Part shown: positions 53,920-64,000 of the stretch, piece after piece
Numbering within the stretch: position 1 is the stretch's first letter
Layout of the letters: each line of letters begins with the position of its first letter
Assembly: GCA_964036045.1 (NCBI GenBank)
Contig: OZ038379.1
Coordinates: forward strand, 23,716,152-23,780,151
Direction: 5' to 3'
From: Eutreptiella sp. 'Long Island Sound 2002'
Lineage: Eukaryota > Euglenozoa > Euglenophyceae > Eutreptiales > Eutreptiaceae
DNA length: 64,000 nt
Made by a program: the position numbers and the translations under genes
The notes under the pieces: model-generated
What the model saw: only the letters and a program-made list of their open reading frames with translations
Told to the model about the DNA's origin: nothing
Database searches by the model: none

Positions 53920-56900
53920 TTACGCTTTGGGTGGGGGCGGTGCTGGTTCTTGCGGGAGGGAGGATGATGAGGATGCCTGGTCCGGGTGGGTTGGTGGTAA
54001 TGATGGGAGGGAGGATGGTGAGGATGCTTGGTCCGGGTTTGCCGGGTGGGTCGGGGGGGATGCGGGGGGTTGGGAGGTTGCTGCTTTCCTGGCTTGGCTA
54101 GGGGCGGGTGCGCCCCTTTTCCGTCTCGCTCGCTTGGGTGGGACCGGAGGTGGTGGGGCTGGGGGGGCGTGGGGTTGGAAGAAGGGGTGCGTAGCCTGCT
54201 GGCCCGGATCCCTTAGCGGGCGTTCTGCCGGCGTTTGCATGGTCGCTTTCGCGTGGCTGCGCGTGAGGTCGGCGAGCTTGCGCACGGTCTCCGGGGGGTC
54301 GGTTGGCCATGGCAGTGCGGCCGGGCTGTTGTCGAAAGGGTGGTGGAGGTGATAGTTCCTCATGGCCTTGGCCTGTTTGACCCAGGCCTCCGTGGGTTCC
54401 GGTGTGTCTGGGCCGTTGGGGGACCCTTGAGCCCAGTAGAGTGCTGTGTGGAGGGCTTCCCACGGGGCGCCTTCGCGTCCTGTGAGGGTGGTGGCCTGGG
54501 GGAGTCGCTGCCGGACTCATGGGGGGTCTTCCGGGTCTATCTCCGGGGTGTAGGCCTGGGTCGCCATGAGGACTCCATGTGCCCAGTGGAGGACCCACCA
54601 TTGGGCGTCCGCTTTGAGGATGTGGATGGCGGGTTGTTGGGGGGGGGTGTCCAGGGTGTCCCACGATGCGATGGCTAGTTCTATCCTGGAGGGGTGGAGG
54701 TGTGGGGTGGCCCTGCGTCTTAGGAGTTGATCGATGTGGAGGGGGCTGACGGGATCGGTGGGGCCTTGCGGTGGTGGGGGCATCGTTGGGATGGCTGTGG
54801 GGTCCCAGTGGTGTTCGTGGGCTGCGAGGGTGTATGGGGCGGCGGTGATGATGTGGTGGGCTTGCCCCTCCAGGACGATGTGGCGCTCCGCGCCGAAGTC
54901 CTTTCGTAGGTGGGCTGTGGGGTGGACGGTGATGTGGGCCAGGGCGCGTTGGTGGGCCTTTTTTCCCCCGTCTGGCGCCTGCGTCCATTTGTCCCCCGGG
55001 ATGTGCTGGTGTTGGTGTTTTGGTGGGGGCGGTCCCAGGGCGAGGGACTCTACTCCGTGGAGGGGGATGGCGTGTTCCCTGGACCTGTTGGGCAGGATTT
55101 ATATGCCCGGGTCCCCTGGTACGGTGCCCAGGTACATGTTGCCCGTGATGTTGGGGGCCGGGAGCGGTTGGCCAAGGGGCGAGGTGCATGGGGTGGAGCA
55201 GGGCGGGTCATGGTGCTCACACCGGGGGTGGTTGATGCCGTACGGGGTGATGTGCACGACGAAAGGTCCGACGGCGCGCTGCAGTTTGTGGGGTTGGATG
55301 TTGTGGAGGCGCGCCACCGCCCGTGTGTGGGAGCGGCCTTCGCCCATCCACACGGCGTCTGCCCGTGACGCCGCTGGGTTCAGGCAGTCCGCGATGATGC
55401 CTGTGATGGTGCGGTTGTGGGTGGCATCAGACGCTCTGGCGGGGGGGGCGCTGATGCGGGGGATGGTGTGGTCGTCGTGGAGGGTGCGGGCCTTGCGCCT
55501 TGCATCGTGTCGGTGCTGGGCCTCCTAGGCGGGGGGGTGTACGCCTGTGTGTTTGGGCTTTTTGTTTGGGCGGTCTGCTGTGTGGAAGGGGGTGGGCGAG
55601 GAGAAGGCTTGATGGAGTGTGGGGTGTGGGAGGTCCGCCTGTTTTATCCACGTGTATGGGGTGGTCGCGGCGGTCCCCTCCGCCTCTATGGTGTATCGCT
55701 CGTCGTGTCGGCGATGGGTGACGAGGACGTTGGGGGCCGTCAGCTCATACACCTGTGTGGTCTGGGGGAGGTGGCGGGTGACGGTGATCTTGGCGGCGTC
55801 GTTCTTGCGGGTGGTGGTGTGGGGGATGATGTAGTGGCTTGCCCATTTGTCGTGGGGGGTGTGCTCCATCGTGTCCAGCTTGAGTGGGGGCTGGAGTGGT
55901 TTCGGCGATGGCAGCTTTTCTTGGGCATTCGCGTGGGGCGCCACTTTGGTTTCGACAAGGTATTGCGGGCTCCAGGGTTCCGGGGCCCCTACTTGGGTGG
56001 CTGCCGCTGCTGCGGCCTGGAGGAGGGCGGTTGTGTTGGTGTCTAGGGGGGGGTGGACTGGTTGGGGGGTGCGGGTGTCGTGGTCTCGGTATGCCCACCA
56101 AATGGTGTAGCCTCGTTGGGTGTTGTAGTGCGGGGTCTGGGTGTGGGCTTGCCGGAATGGATAGCGCGGTCTTGATGTCCTCCGCTGCTTGTGGGTTTAT
56201 GGGTGTGGTGTACGCCCATAACCCAAGGATGTGTATGCCGTGTGGTGCTTGGCCTACTCCTCGTACCGGGTGGAGGGTGTGGTTGGTGCCCGTCAGCCCT
56301 AGGTGTTCCTGGAGGAGGTCCCCACGGATGTCCTCCCACCGTTGCTGCCAGGTGTGTGTGTGGTCGTTGGGGGTGGGGTAGGTGATGACGATGCTTTGCC
56401 ATGGGGTCGGGCCCAGATGTACCGTCATAGGTGCCGACGATGCTTGCGGGGGTATGTGGACGGCGTGGGTGGGTGCTGCTGTTATGGGGTCTCCCTCCGT
56501 TGGTGTGATGGTGGCATCCCCTTGGACGGTGAGGAGGAGGTGGTGGCGGTCCGTTGGTAGTGTCCAGGTTGTGGTGGGTTCGGTGATCGAGTGGAGGCGG
56601 ATGGCCTGGAGCCCCGGTGTGATTTCGTCCCATCGGACTGTGCTGTTGTGGACGGCCCATTCCCGTGGCCGGTTCCGAAACCCGTTCGGGTCCGGGGTGG
56701 TGCGGTGCTGTGGGGGGAGCTCCATTGTGGTGATGGGGTGGATGAGGGGCTCTGTGCGGGGGCTTTCCTGTGTGGTTGGTGGGGATGGTGCCTGGGGCAT
56801 CTCGTCGTCCGTTTGTTGTGGGGCTTTCGCTTCCTGCAGTTCTGCGCTGTTGGTGGCGAAGACGTCTGGGGGGGTGGGGGAGGCGGGGGGGTGGGGTGCC

Positions 56901-57650
56901 GGATTGTTCCAGGTGATGTGTTACACCTCTGGGTTCTCGGGGTTTTGCTGTATGGTGATGGCAGCGGTGGCGTCGTCTTCAGGTGTCCATCGGTGTGGAT
57001 TGTGGTCGAGGGGTTGGAGGGTGATGGTGTGGCGGTGTTTCGGGCTGTGGAATGCAAGGAGGGGGTGGAGGCCGTGCCTGGTGTCCCCGGGCGGGCGGGG
57101 GTAGGTTTCAGCTGCCGCTTCCAGGAAGGCGTCCATGATGCCTTTCCAGGTGTCTTCCCAGAGAAGGTCTTCCTCCGTGCCCCACTCGTTGTCGTTCCTT
57201 TTCTCCTGCTTCCACTGCTGGAGGGTCGCGTGGTCCGCTGGGAGGTCTCGTTGGATAAACTGCTAGTACTGCTCGGCGTCCATGGGGGCTAGGGTGCCAG
57301 CCAGTGTGGCGTAGATGTCCTTTTGGGGGGGGGGGTGGTGGGGGCGTGGCGGCGTGGTCGGGCTCCTTTCGCCGCTGTTCCGCGTTCTGGTCTGCGGTGG
57401 ACGCGGGGGATATGGAGCGTGGTGGCATGGGGTTGTCGGGCTCCTGCGGTTCCGTGCGTTGCTGGTCGGCTTGTGGGCGCGGGGCCGTGGCTGCCAGTAC
57501 GTGTCGGATGGCCGGGAGGACTTCGTAGTCGTCGTCCCAGCAGTGGGCTGCAGCGCACGTCCTGTCGGGGGAAGCGGGGGGGCGGTGTGGCTGCGGTGTT
57601 GCGCAGCCGTGTACGATAGGGTGGGCGATGCGTGCGGGTGGTGGCGTGCT
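53920..57650 (-). pseudogene. L ORF1 region, frameshifted
   Basis: The coding signal crosses several minus frames. In order: AAHCWDDDYEVLPAIRHVL (about 57550) and a Pro tract; HATLQQWKQEKRNDNEWGTE with TWKGIMDAFLEAAAETYP (57000-57240), preceded by a TAG; the long frame 56800-55745; WASHYIIPHTTTRKNDAAKI (about 55830); LHNIQPHKLQRAVGPFVVHI (55300); IELAIASWDTLDTPPQQPAI (54680); and a C-terminal part 54500-53920 with APWEALHTALYWAQG, AWVKQAKAMRNYHLHHP and a Pro/Ser tail. ORF1 in LINEs usually coats RNA. I do not recognise the whole protein. Frame changes and stops make it defective. Confidence 0.5.
55745..56800 (-). pseudogene. L ORF1 segment with cupin-like strand pattern
   Basis: This 351-codon frame is the longest in L ORF1. 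After a Pro-rich start it reads EWAVHNSTVRWDEITPGLQA, then HHLLLTVQGDATITPTEGD, ITAAPTHAVHIPPQ, MTVHLGPTPWQSIVITYP, which is the strand-turn-strand order of a small beta-barrel of the cupin type (a G-x-A-x-I strand, a turn, then H-x-V-x-I-P-P). The usual His-x-His metal ligands are not clearly present. A second region, WEDIRGDLLQEHLGLTGTNH and LHPVRGVGQAPHGIHILGLW, follows. This would be unusual for a LINE ORF1 and is offered as an inference only. Confidence 0.4.
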
Positions 57651-57699
57651 CGCTCTGCTGTTCCGTTCCCCGTGAGCCCTGACCCTTTGGGGGTGGTGG

Positions 57700-60600
57700 T
57701 GATGTTGGTGTTGAGGGTGGTGTGGGTGTTAGAGTGGGTGATTTTGCCGCTGGCAGTGCCGTTGGTGAGGGCGGTATAGGCGTTAGTGTAGGTGAGGTTG
57801 GTGCAGGGATCGCGTTAGTTGATGTTGACGTTGTCGGGTCAGCCAGTCACTGTTGTCGCTGTCTCTGTCGCCGATGGTGTTTGTGCCTCTGGTGGTGTTG
57901 TGGACGCTGATGGTGAGGGTGGTGGTTCGGTTGGTGATGGCGAGAGTGACGTATGGGGCGGTGGTGTTGCCGGTGGCGTCGATGGTCAGGGTGTTGTCTC
58001 TGGCCCTTGGGGGCGTAACGTATGTGGGCCGGACGTGGCGGTGGTGGCGAGGGTGCTGTAGATGACAGGTGGTGTGGCTGATGTCGCCGCCGGCGGTGGA
58101 GGTGTGTTAGGTGCTGTGGTGGTGAGGGTGGTGTACTGGTTGGCGGTGGTGGAGCTGTTCTTGGTCTGCGGGTAGACCCTGTCCGGTGGTGGTGATGTTG
58201 GTGGTGTCGACGTTCGTTGAGGCCGTTGGTGATGCCAGGCCCTCTTTTCGTTGCGTGGGGTGGTGGTGGCGCTGGTGAGTGCAGGTGGTGCCATGGGCAG
58301 CGGTGCCAATGACGGCCCGGGCAGGTGTGCTGGTAGTGATGCCGACGGCGTGGGTGCGGTGGCGGCAGTGATGTGGACGTTAGTTCATCGAGGTTGGTGC
58401 CGGTGACGGCGAGGGCGCTGTTGGTGTCTTCCCGGGTGTCGGTGGGTCGGCATAGGTGCTGCTTCCGGGTGTAGGTCCGGCTGCGGGAGGTCTTTGGGCT
58501 GTTGTGGGCGCTAAGGGCTGGCTTTCCTGCTGGTGCTGATCATCGTCTCCTGGCCCTGTCGGTGTTGGGTGGCCGTTCCTGGTGGAGGGTGATGTCGCTG
58601 GTGGGGTTACCGCGGGTGTTGCTGCGGGCTTTGGGTGTAGCTGTGGTTTATGGCTGCGTTGGCATCATTGGTGGTTGGCGCCCACGGTGGGGGGCGTGTC
58701 TGGTTGGGGTGCTGGCGGCAGTGGCAGTGGGGGTGCCGTTTGTTGGTGAGGCTGCCGTCGCCGGTGTCTCGGTTGGTGCTGGTGATGGTGTCGCTGGTTG
58801 TGCAGATGGTGGGGGGTGTAGGCGATGCTGGTGTTATTTGTGGGAGGGGGGATGGGATGGGGGACCCGTATACAGGTGGTGGCGTCGCCGGTGGCCCGGT
58901 TTGTGAGGGTGATGTGGGCATCGGTCGATGGTGCTGCTTTCGGTGGTGTTGCTGAGGGCGGTGCGGGTGTTGGCGCTGGTGACGCCGGGAGTGTTGTTGG
59001 CGATGTCCTGGTTGTTAGTGCCTGCGGTTCGCGGTCGCAGGTGGTTAACCAGGCTATGCCGCCGGTGAGGTTGGTGCAGGCGGTGTCGGTCACGGTTCGG
59101 CTGATGCTGTTGGTGCAGGCTGTGTGGTTGTCGTGTCAGGCGTCGGTGGCGTTGGTAACGCTGATGGTGGTGTGTCGGCGGTAGGTGCCGGCCGTGGTGC
59201 TTCGTTGGTGAGGGTGCCGGAGGCGCTGGGTGGGGCTCCGCGTTGTCGGGTTTTCTCCTCGTCACTCCTGGCTAAGGGTGCTGCTGGTGTCTCTGCTGGG
59301 GAGGGTGGTGGATGTGATGGTGTTATTGTGGTTGTTGGTGCTGCCCGGGGTGGTTGTTGATGCGAATGGTGAGGGTGTTGTAGGTAGGCGGTATGTCGCC
59401 CTGTGGTGCCGCTGGCATTGATGATGGTGGGTTTAGTGTGTGCTGTTGCTACCCCTGGCTGGGGGCCCGGTGGATGGCGCTGGTGGCGTTTGTTCGCCTG
59501 TTCTGCTGGCGTCCTTGGTGGGGGCGCCGTGGGTGTTATTCCGTGCCGGGGTTGTGGTGGTGATGGTAGGGGTGTTGTAGGTGACGTACCCTGGCACGTC
59601 GTTGGTCGGGTTGGTGGTGGTGTGGATGGTGCTGTGGATGTTGGCGTCGCTGGTGTTGCCGACGGTGAGGGTGTCACAGGTGATACTTGGTGTTTGGCGT
59701 GTCTCGTGGTGGTCTGATGGTGTGGGTGTTGTTGGTGTTGGTGCTGGGCGCGGCCTGCGCTTGGGTGGTCGGCGGTTGCGCGCGTGCCAGTCCTGGCGGG
59801 GGGCCCGGCGTTCGCTGGTGGTTGGCTGGTGATCGGTTGGCTTGCGGTCCTGGTGGTGCCGGTTGTCTCTGGTGTTGGGGTACTTCCTTCGGCTGTCTTT
59901 GGGTCTGTAGTTGTAGGTGTTGTACCGGTTGTGGTCGAGGGTGTCGATGCTGTGGTGTGGTGGTGGTGTTGCTGTGTTGCCGCTGTTGGTGGTGCTGGTG
60001 ACGTTGTTGGTGAGGGCGCCGTCGGCGGAGCTCGGGGTGTTGGCGTAGCGGGTGATGCCCATCGGGAGGGTGTTGTAGTTGATGCCCCGGCGGATGGTGG
60101 TGTTCTGACGGTGCCGTGGGGGTGGGACCTCGCCACTCCTGGCGGAGGTTCCCGTGGGCGTTGCTGGCCGTCGTGTTGGCCCTGGGCCCTCTTTGATGTC
60201 GTTGATGCCGATGGTGTTGGAGGCGTTGTACCGGGTGGTGTCAGGGTGGTGGCTGTCGTTGATGCTCCTGGTTGCTGTCGCTGAGGTCGCGCTGTCGGTG
60301 GTGCTGTTGGTGATGCCGGTGGCGAGGCCGTTGCGGGCGTTGCTACGGTTTACGGCGTCTCTGATGTTGCTGATGCTGTTGGTGGTTGGTGTGGGTCCGT
60401 GTGTGGGCGGTCAGTGGCTTGTGTTTGGGGGTGGGCTGCCTTTGTTCCCGGGCGGGCGCTGGCTGGCCCCATTGGGTCTGACAGGGAGGGTGTGCAGTAG
60501 GTGGTGTGGGCCGCTGTTGATGCCGTTGGTGAGGGTGTTGCAGGCGATGCCCCGGGTGATGTCGTCGGTGAGGGTGCCGTTGGTGACGGTGTGGTGGATG

Positions 60601-61260
60601 GCGTCTTGTGCGATGCTTTGGTGGCGAGGGTGTTGTTGTTGATGCTTTCGGGCGTGAGCCCTTGTCTCCTCTGGCGGAGGCTTGGTGGTTTGTTGGTTTA
60701 CCGGTTGTGGCGGCATTGGTTGCCTCTGGTGCCGGAGGTTGCTGGTGGCGACGCTGATGGTGGGGTGGTGCTGGCGATGGTGTTGTTGATGCCGTTGGCT
60801 TGGGTGGTCTAGGTGTTGTACCTAGACGGTGGTGTCGTAGGCGTTGGTGAGGACCGCGGCGCCGCCGGTGAGGACCGCGGCGCCGCCGCTGAAGGTGATG
60901 GTGAGGGTGTTGTGCTGGCTTGATTGTTGTTGGTGTTGGTTTTTCCGATGGTGTGGATGCTGGCGGTGGTTGCTCTGGGTGCGGGTCGGTGGGTGGTGCT
61001 GGTGGTTTGGTCGTTGGCCCGTGTTGGGTGGCTTCTTGTGTTGATTTGTTGCTGGCGAGGTTGTCTTAGGTGTTTTGCCGGGTGCTGGGGTTGCTGGTGT
61101 TGCCGACGGTGAGGGCGTTGCGCTGGACGATGAGGGTGCCGTTGTTGATGTACTGGGTGTCCTTGCCGGTATCTCCGTTGGCTCCGGGTGTTTCCGCTGG
61201 TGAGGGTGTTGTGGCGTTCGGTTTGGGTGGTCTTGGTTTGGGTGTTGGTGACGGTGCTGG
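57700..61260. repeat. Degenerate GGTGAGGGTGTTG repeat array
   Basis: The plus strand is G/T-rich and carries the core GGTGAGGGTG or close variants about twenty times (for example 57754, 59207, 59353, 60009, 60524, 60559, 60900, 61106) at irregular spacing, with GTTG/TTGTTG words between. The minus strand reads Thr/Asn/Pro-rich low-complexity peptides. Four copies of CACTCCTGGC, typical of the next array, also occur (59264, 60134, 61338 and a shortened one near 60668). No gene is seen. By position it may be the 5' region of L. Confidence 0.7.
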
Positions 61261-61329
61261 TGTGGGTGTCGTAGTTACTGGTCCTGGGTGTGGGTTCGGG
61301 TGTGGTTGGTCGTTGGGTGTTGCTGGGTG

Positions 61330-63850
61330 TGGGCACTCGCCACTCCTGGCTGAGGGCCTGGTGGGTGCTGCTGGTTGGTCTACCCCTGTGTCCTAGTGGT
61401 GTTTCTGGCGGCCCTGCAGCTCCCCCAGCGGGGGGTTGCTGGGCTCTTGTTCTTTGGGTTTTCCTGTGTTGTGTGCGTTTGTGGTGCGGGCGGTGCTCGC
61501 ACCTTGGTGTGTTGTGCGCGTTTGTGGGGCTCGTGTGGGTGGCGGCTGTGGCGGTGTGTGTTGTGTGGGCGCGCGGGCGTGTGTGCGGCGTGTTGGTGGT
61601 GCGTTTGGGTGCCTGTCCCCGCCTCTCTGGGCTTGTTTTGGCGGCTCTGTGTGGGTGCGGAGGCTTTGTGTCGTGGCCCCTCTCCCGCCCTGGCTGTAAG
61701 GCCTGGGTGTGGTTCCCCGCCACCGCTTTTGTGTGCCCTCCCCCCTCTTTCTCTTTGCCGCGTCGCTTGGGGCGCTGTTCCCCTGGTGCCTTGTCCGGGC
61801 CTACCCGGGCTGTGGTGGGTGTGCGGTGGGGCTGGGTGGCGGGGGGAGGGGGTCCTTGACGCTGGCTCGGGTCCCTTCCCCTGGTGTTTCCCCTTGGCGG
61901 GGCTGATGCTTGCACTCCCCGTCAGGGTGTAACTCTGTTGTACGGGCCGTCTATTTGTACCCGCTCGGTACAAACTAACCTGCTCCGTAGCCAGGTACTC
62001 CAGCCGTTCCCCGCACCGGGGTCGGGTACACTGTGGGTCGCAGGGGAGTCCTTGCGGGACAGGCGTGTCTCTTGCCTGCCCCGATGGACGGTGTGCCCTA
62101 CCCGCAGCCCCTCGCTGGGCCCCAACCGCAGTACGTGCTGTGGGGAGTGCTCTTGGTCAGGCCCATTGGTCAGCCCCCAAGGGCCGGTGCCAACGCGGGC
62201 GGCTGACCAACGGTCCCGGGCGTATCCCACCTTATTGCGTGTGCTCAGGTGGGGCCGATACGGTCACCGGGGGGGCCCCCAAACCCCCGAGGTTGGGTCC
62301 CTCGCCTGCGTCTGCCCTGGACCCCTTTCGTCCCGCCCCCTTCTTTTGCTGTGTGGTTCGCGGTGGTGGGTTTCCTGTCTCTCCTGGGTGGGGTGGGGTG
62401 GTGCCGGTGGGGGGGCGGCTCCTCGCCACTCCTGGCCGAGTTGCTTGTGTGCGTGTCCCCGCCACTCCTGGCTGAGGCTCGCCGCCGGTGGCGGCGGGTG
62501 GTCCCTCGGCACTCCTGGCTGAGGGTCTTGGGTGTGGCTCCCCGCCACTCCTCACTCGGGTCCTCTGGTGTTGGTGGGAGGGTGGGCCTTCGCCATTCCT
62601 GGCTGAGGTCCGCTGGTTTGTGGGGCGTGGTCCCTCGCTTCTGGCTGAGGGTCCTGGGTGGGCGTTCCCTCGCCACTCCTGGCTGAGGGCCCTGGGTGCG
62701 GTCCCCCGCCACTCCTGGCTGGGGGGCCCGCTGGTGTTGGTGGTGGGTGGCCCCTCGCGATTCCTGGCTGAGGGTCCTGGGTGCGGTTCCCCGCCACTCC
62801 TGGCTGGGGTCTGCCGGCTGCGGTGGTGGCCGTTTCCGCGGGGTTGGGCGGGCAGTTTCACGTGTTATGTGTGTTTGTGGCGCGGCGCGTGCTGGTGTGT
62901 GCGTTGTGTGTTTGTGGTGGTGGCGTGGGTGTGGGTGTGTCTGCCGTGTGTGTTGGTGCGTATGTGGCGTGTGGCGGTTGGTTTCCCTGGCTGGGGCTTG
63001 CTGCTGGTGTACGTGTGGGTGTCGCTGGTGTGTGTTGTGGGTGGTCCCTCGCCACTCCTGGCGGAGGTTCCTGAGTGCGTGTTCCCGCCACTCCTGGCTG
63101 GTTTTCGCTGTCGTTGGTGGTGGGTGTTCCTCGCCACTCCTGGCTGAGGGCCCCGGGTGCGGTTCCCTGCCACTCCTGGCTGCGGTCCACTGGCGGCGGT
63201 GGTGTGTGGTTGCTTGCCACTCTTGGTTACGGTCCTGGTTGCGGTTCCCCGCCACTCCTGGCTGGGGTCCGCCGGCCGCGGGGTTGGATGGGGGGTTTCT
63301 CGTGGTGTGTGTGTTTGTGGTGCGGCGCGTGCGCGCCCGGTGACTGTGCTGGTGTGTGTGACGTGTGTTCGTCGTGGTGGCGTGGGTGTGGGTGTGTCTT
63401 CCGTGTGTGTTAGTGTGTGTGTGTGTTTTTGCGTGTGTGGTGTGCGGCGGTTGGTTTTTCTGGCTGGGGCTTGCCGCTGGTGTGGGTGTGGGTGTGGCTG
63501 GTGTGTGTCGTGGTTGGTCCCTCGCCACTCCTGGCGGAGGTTCTTGAGTGCGATTCCCCGCCACTCCTGGCTGGGTTTCGCTGCCGGTGGTGGTGGGTGC
63601 TCCTCGCCACTCCTGGCTGAGGGACCCGGGTGCGGTTCCCCGCCACTCCTGGCTGGAGTCCGCTGGCGGCGGTGGTGTGTGGTCGCTTGCCACTCCTGGC
63701 TGCGGGCCCTGGTTGCGGTTCCCCGCAACTCCTGGCTGGGGGGTCCGCTGGTGGCGGTGGTGGGTGGGCCCCTGCCACTCCTGGCTGAGGGTGTCGGGTG
63801 CGGTTTCCCGCCACTCCTGGCTGGGGTCCGCCGGCCGCAACGGTGGGTGT
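61330..63850. repeat. GCCACTCCTGGCTGAGG interspersed repeat array with higher-order units
   Basis: About two dozen copies of GCCACTCCTGGCTGAGG or near variants lie between 61338 and 63825, mostly 34-50 bp apart but with gaps. A larger unit is also repeated: GTGTGTTTGTGG-CGCGGCGCG-type words at about 62865, 63308 and 63875, and CTGGCTGGGGCTTGC at about 62986 and 63461. All minus-strand open frames here (such as 62245-63840) are translations of the repeat (SQEWRG, QPGVAG). No gene is seen. Confidence 0.85.
61880..62300. other. Non-repetitive island within the array
   Basis: About 400 bp of balanced composition interrupt the repeat array. It contains GGTCAGCCCCCAAGGGCC, TTGGTCAG and CTGACCAAC words that can pair, and resembles in character (not sequence) the structured 3' ends of P1-P3. 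It could be the 3' end of a further element on the minus strand. No gene is seen. Confidence 0.35.
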
Positions 63851-64000
63851 TTCCTTTGGTGGGGGTTTCTTGTGTTGTGTGTGTGTGTGGCGCGGCGTGT
63901 GCGCGTGGTGTCTGTGCTGGTGTGTGTGGTGTGTGTTCGTGGTGTCTGTGTTGGCGGTGGTGCGGGTGTGGGTGTGCCTTCCGCGTGCGTTTTTGTGTGT

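Larger units (their letters stand above)
47196..57650 (-). mobile_element. L, minus-strand LINE with EEP, RT and RNase H
   Basis: Read on the minus strand, L has an ORF1 region (57650-53920), an AP-type endonuclease (about 53510-52865), a linker, RT, RNase H and a C-terminal Cys/His motif ending at 47196. EEP plus RNase H suggests the I/Tad/R1 end of the LINE tree. Frameshifts and two in-frame TAA codons show it is decayed. P4 is inserted at 47603-48938, and P1b cuts it at 47196, so its natural 3' end is not in this window. Repeat arrays upstream (57700-63850) may be its 5' UTR. Confidence 0.85.

Noticed and set aside
62245-63840. 531-codon minus-strand frame rich in SQEWRG and QPGVAG
   Set aside because: It is the translation of the GCCACTCCTGGCTGAGG array. 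Shifted frames give equally long repeats.
61330-63850. CRISPR-like repeat array
   Set aside because: Core repeats are degenerate and spacing irregular, spacers are themselves repetitive, the genome is eukaryotic and there are no cas genes.

Overview
This window reads as nuclear DNA of a GC-rich eukaryote: it holds chromodomain Ty3/gypsy retrotransposons, a LINE with endonuclease, reverse transcriptase and RNase H, and a hAT-type DNA element. No host gene, rRNA, tRNA or organelle gene could be supported. It looks like a heterochromatic or subtelomeric transposon graveyard, perhaps of an alga or other protist; the species cannot be fixed from sequence alone. Element names used here (L, G1, G2, P1-P4, R, H) are working names coined for this annotation.

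Layout. 1-10060 is a plus-strand, proline-rich, reverse-transcriptase-less retroelement (P1a) split by another element (P3, 2764-7669, with nine ~212-bp tandem units). 10061-10445 is a fragment of an old chromovirus (G1). 10446-16531 is a second proline-rich element (P2). 16532-18799 repeats 8183-10445 almost exactly. 18415-22441 is decayed G1 pol. 22442-33218 is a nearly intact younger chromovirus (G2) with paired LTRs, 5-bp target duplication, tRNA-iMet primer site and gag-UAG-pol, inserted just before the G1 chromodomain, which resumes at 33224-33495. 33933-37024 is an LTR-like element (R) with 25-bp target duplications. 37387-38864 is a non-autonomous hAT-like element (H) with an 8-bp target duplication. 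38873-40226 holds no recognisable gene. 40226-41063 is a fragment of minus-strand LINE L. 41064-47195 is a second copy of P1 (P1b). 47196 to about 57650 is LINE L on the minus strand (C-terminal zinc motif, RNase H, RT, EEP endonuclease, ORF1), interrupted by P4 (47603-48938). 57700-63850 is G/T-rich degenerate repeat arrays upstream of L.

How the pieces relate. The junctions give an insertion order: L is the oldest host; P1b and G1 inserted into L; P1a inserted into G1; P2 and P3 inserted into the P1a/G1 composite; G2 and probably R and H inserted into G1; P4 inserted into L. The most unusual signal is that proline-rich elements with short tandem 3' tails sit between direct repeats of 188 bp, about 2.27 kb and about 2.0 kb, arranged exactly like target-site duplications but far longer than normal.

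Composition is strongly strand-asymmetric. The sense strand of P and L elements is C/A-rich and T-poor, so few stop codons arise and many long open frames in 1-16 kb, 41-47 kb and 47-64 kb are spurious. Frames were accepted only when conserved between copies or carrying recognisable motifs.
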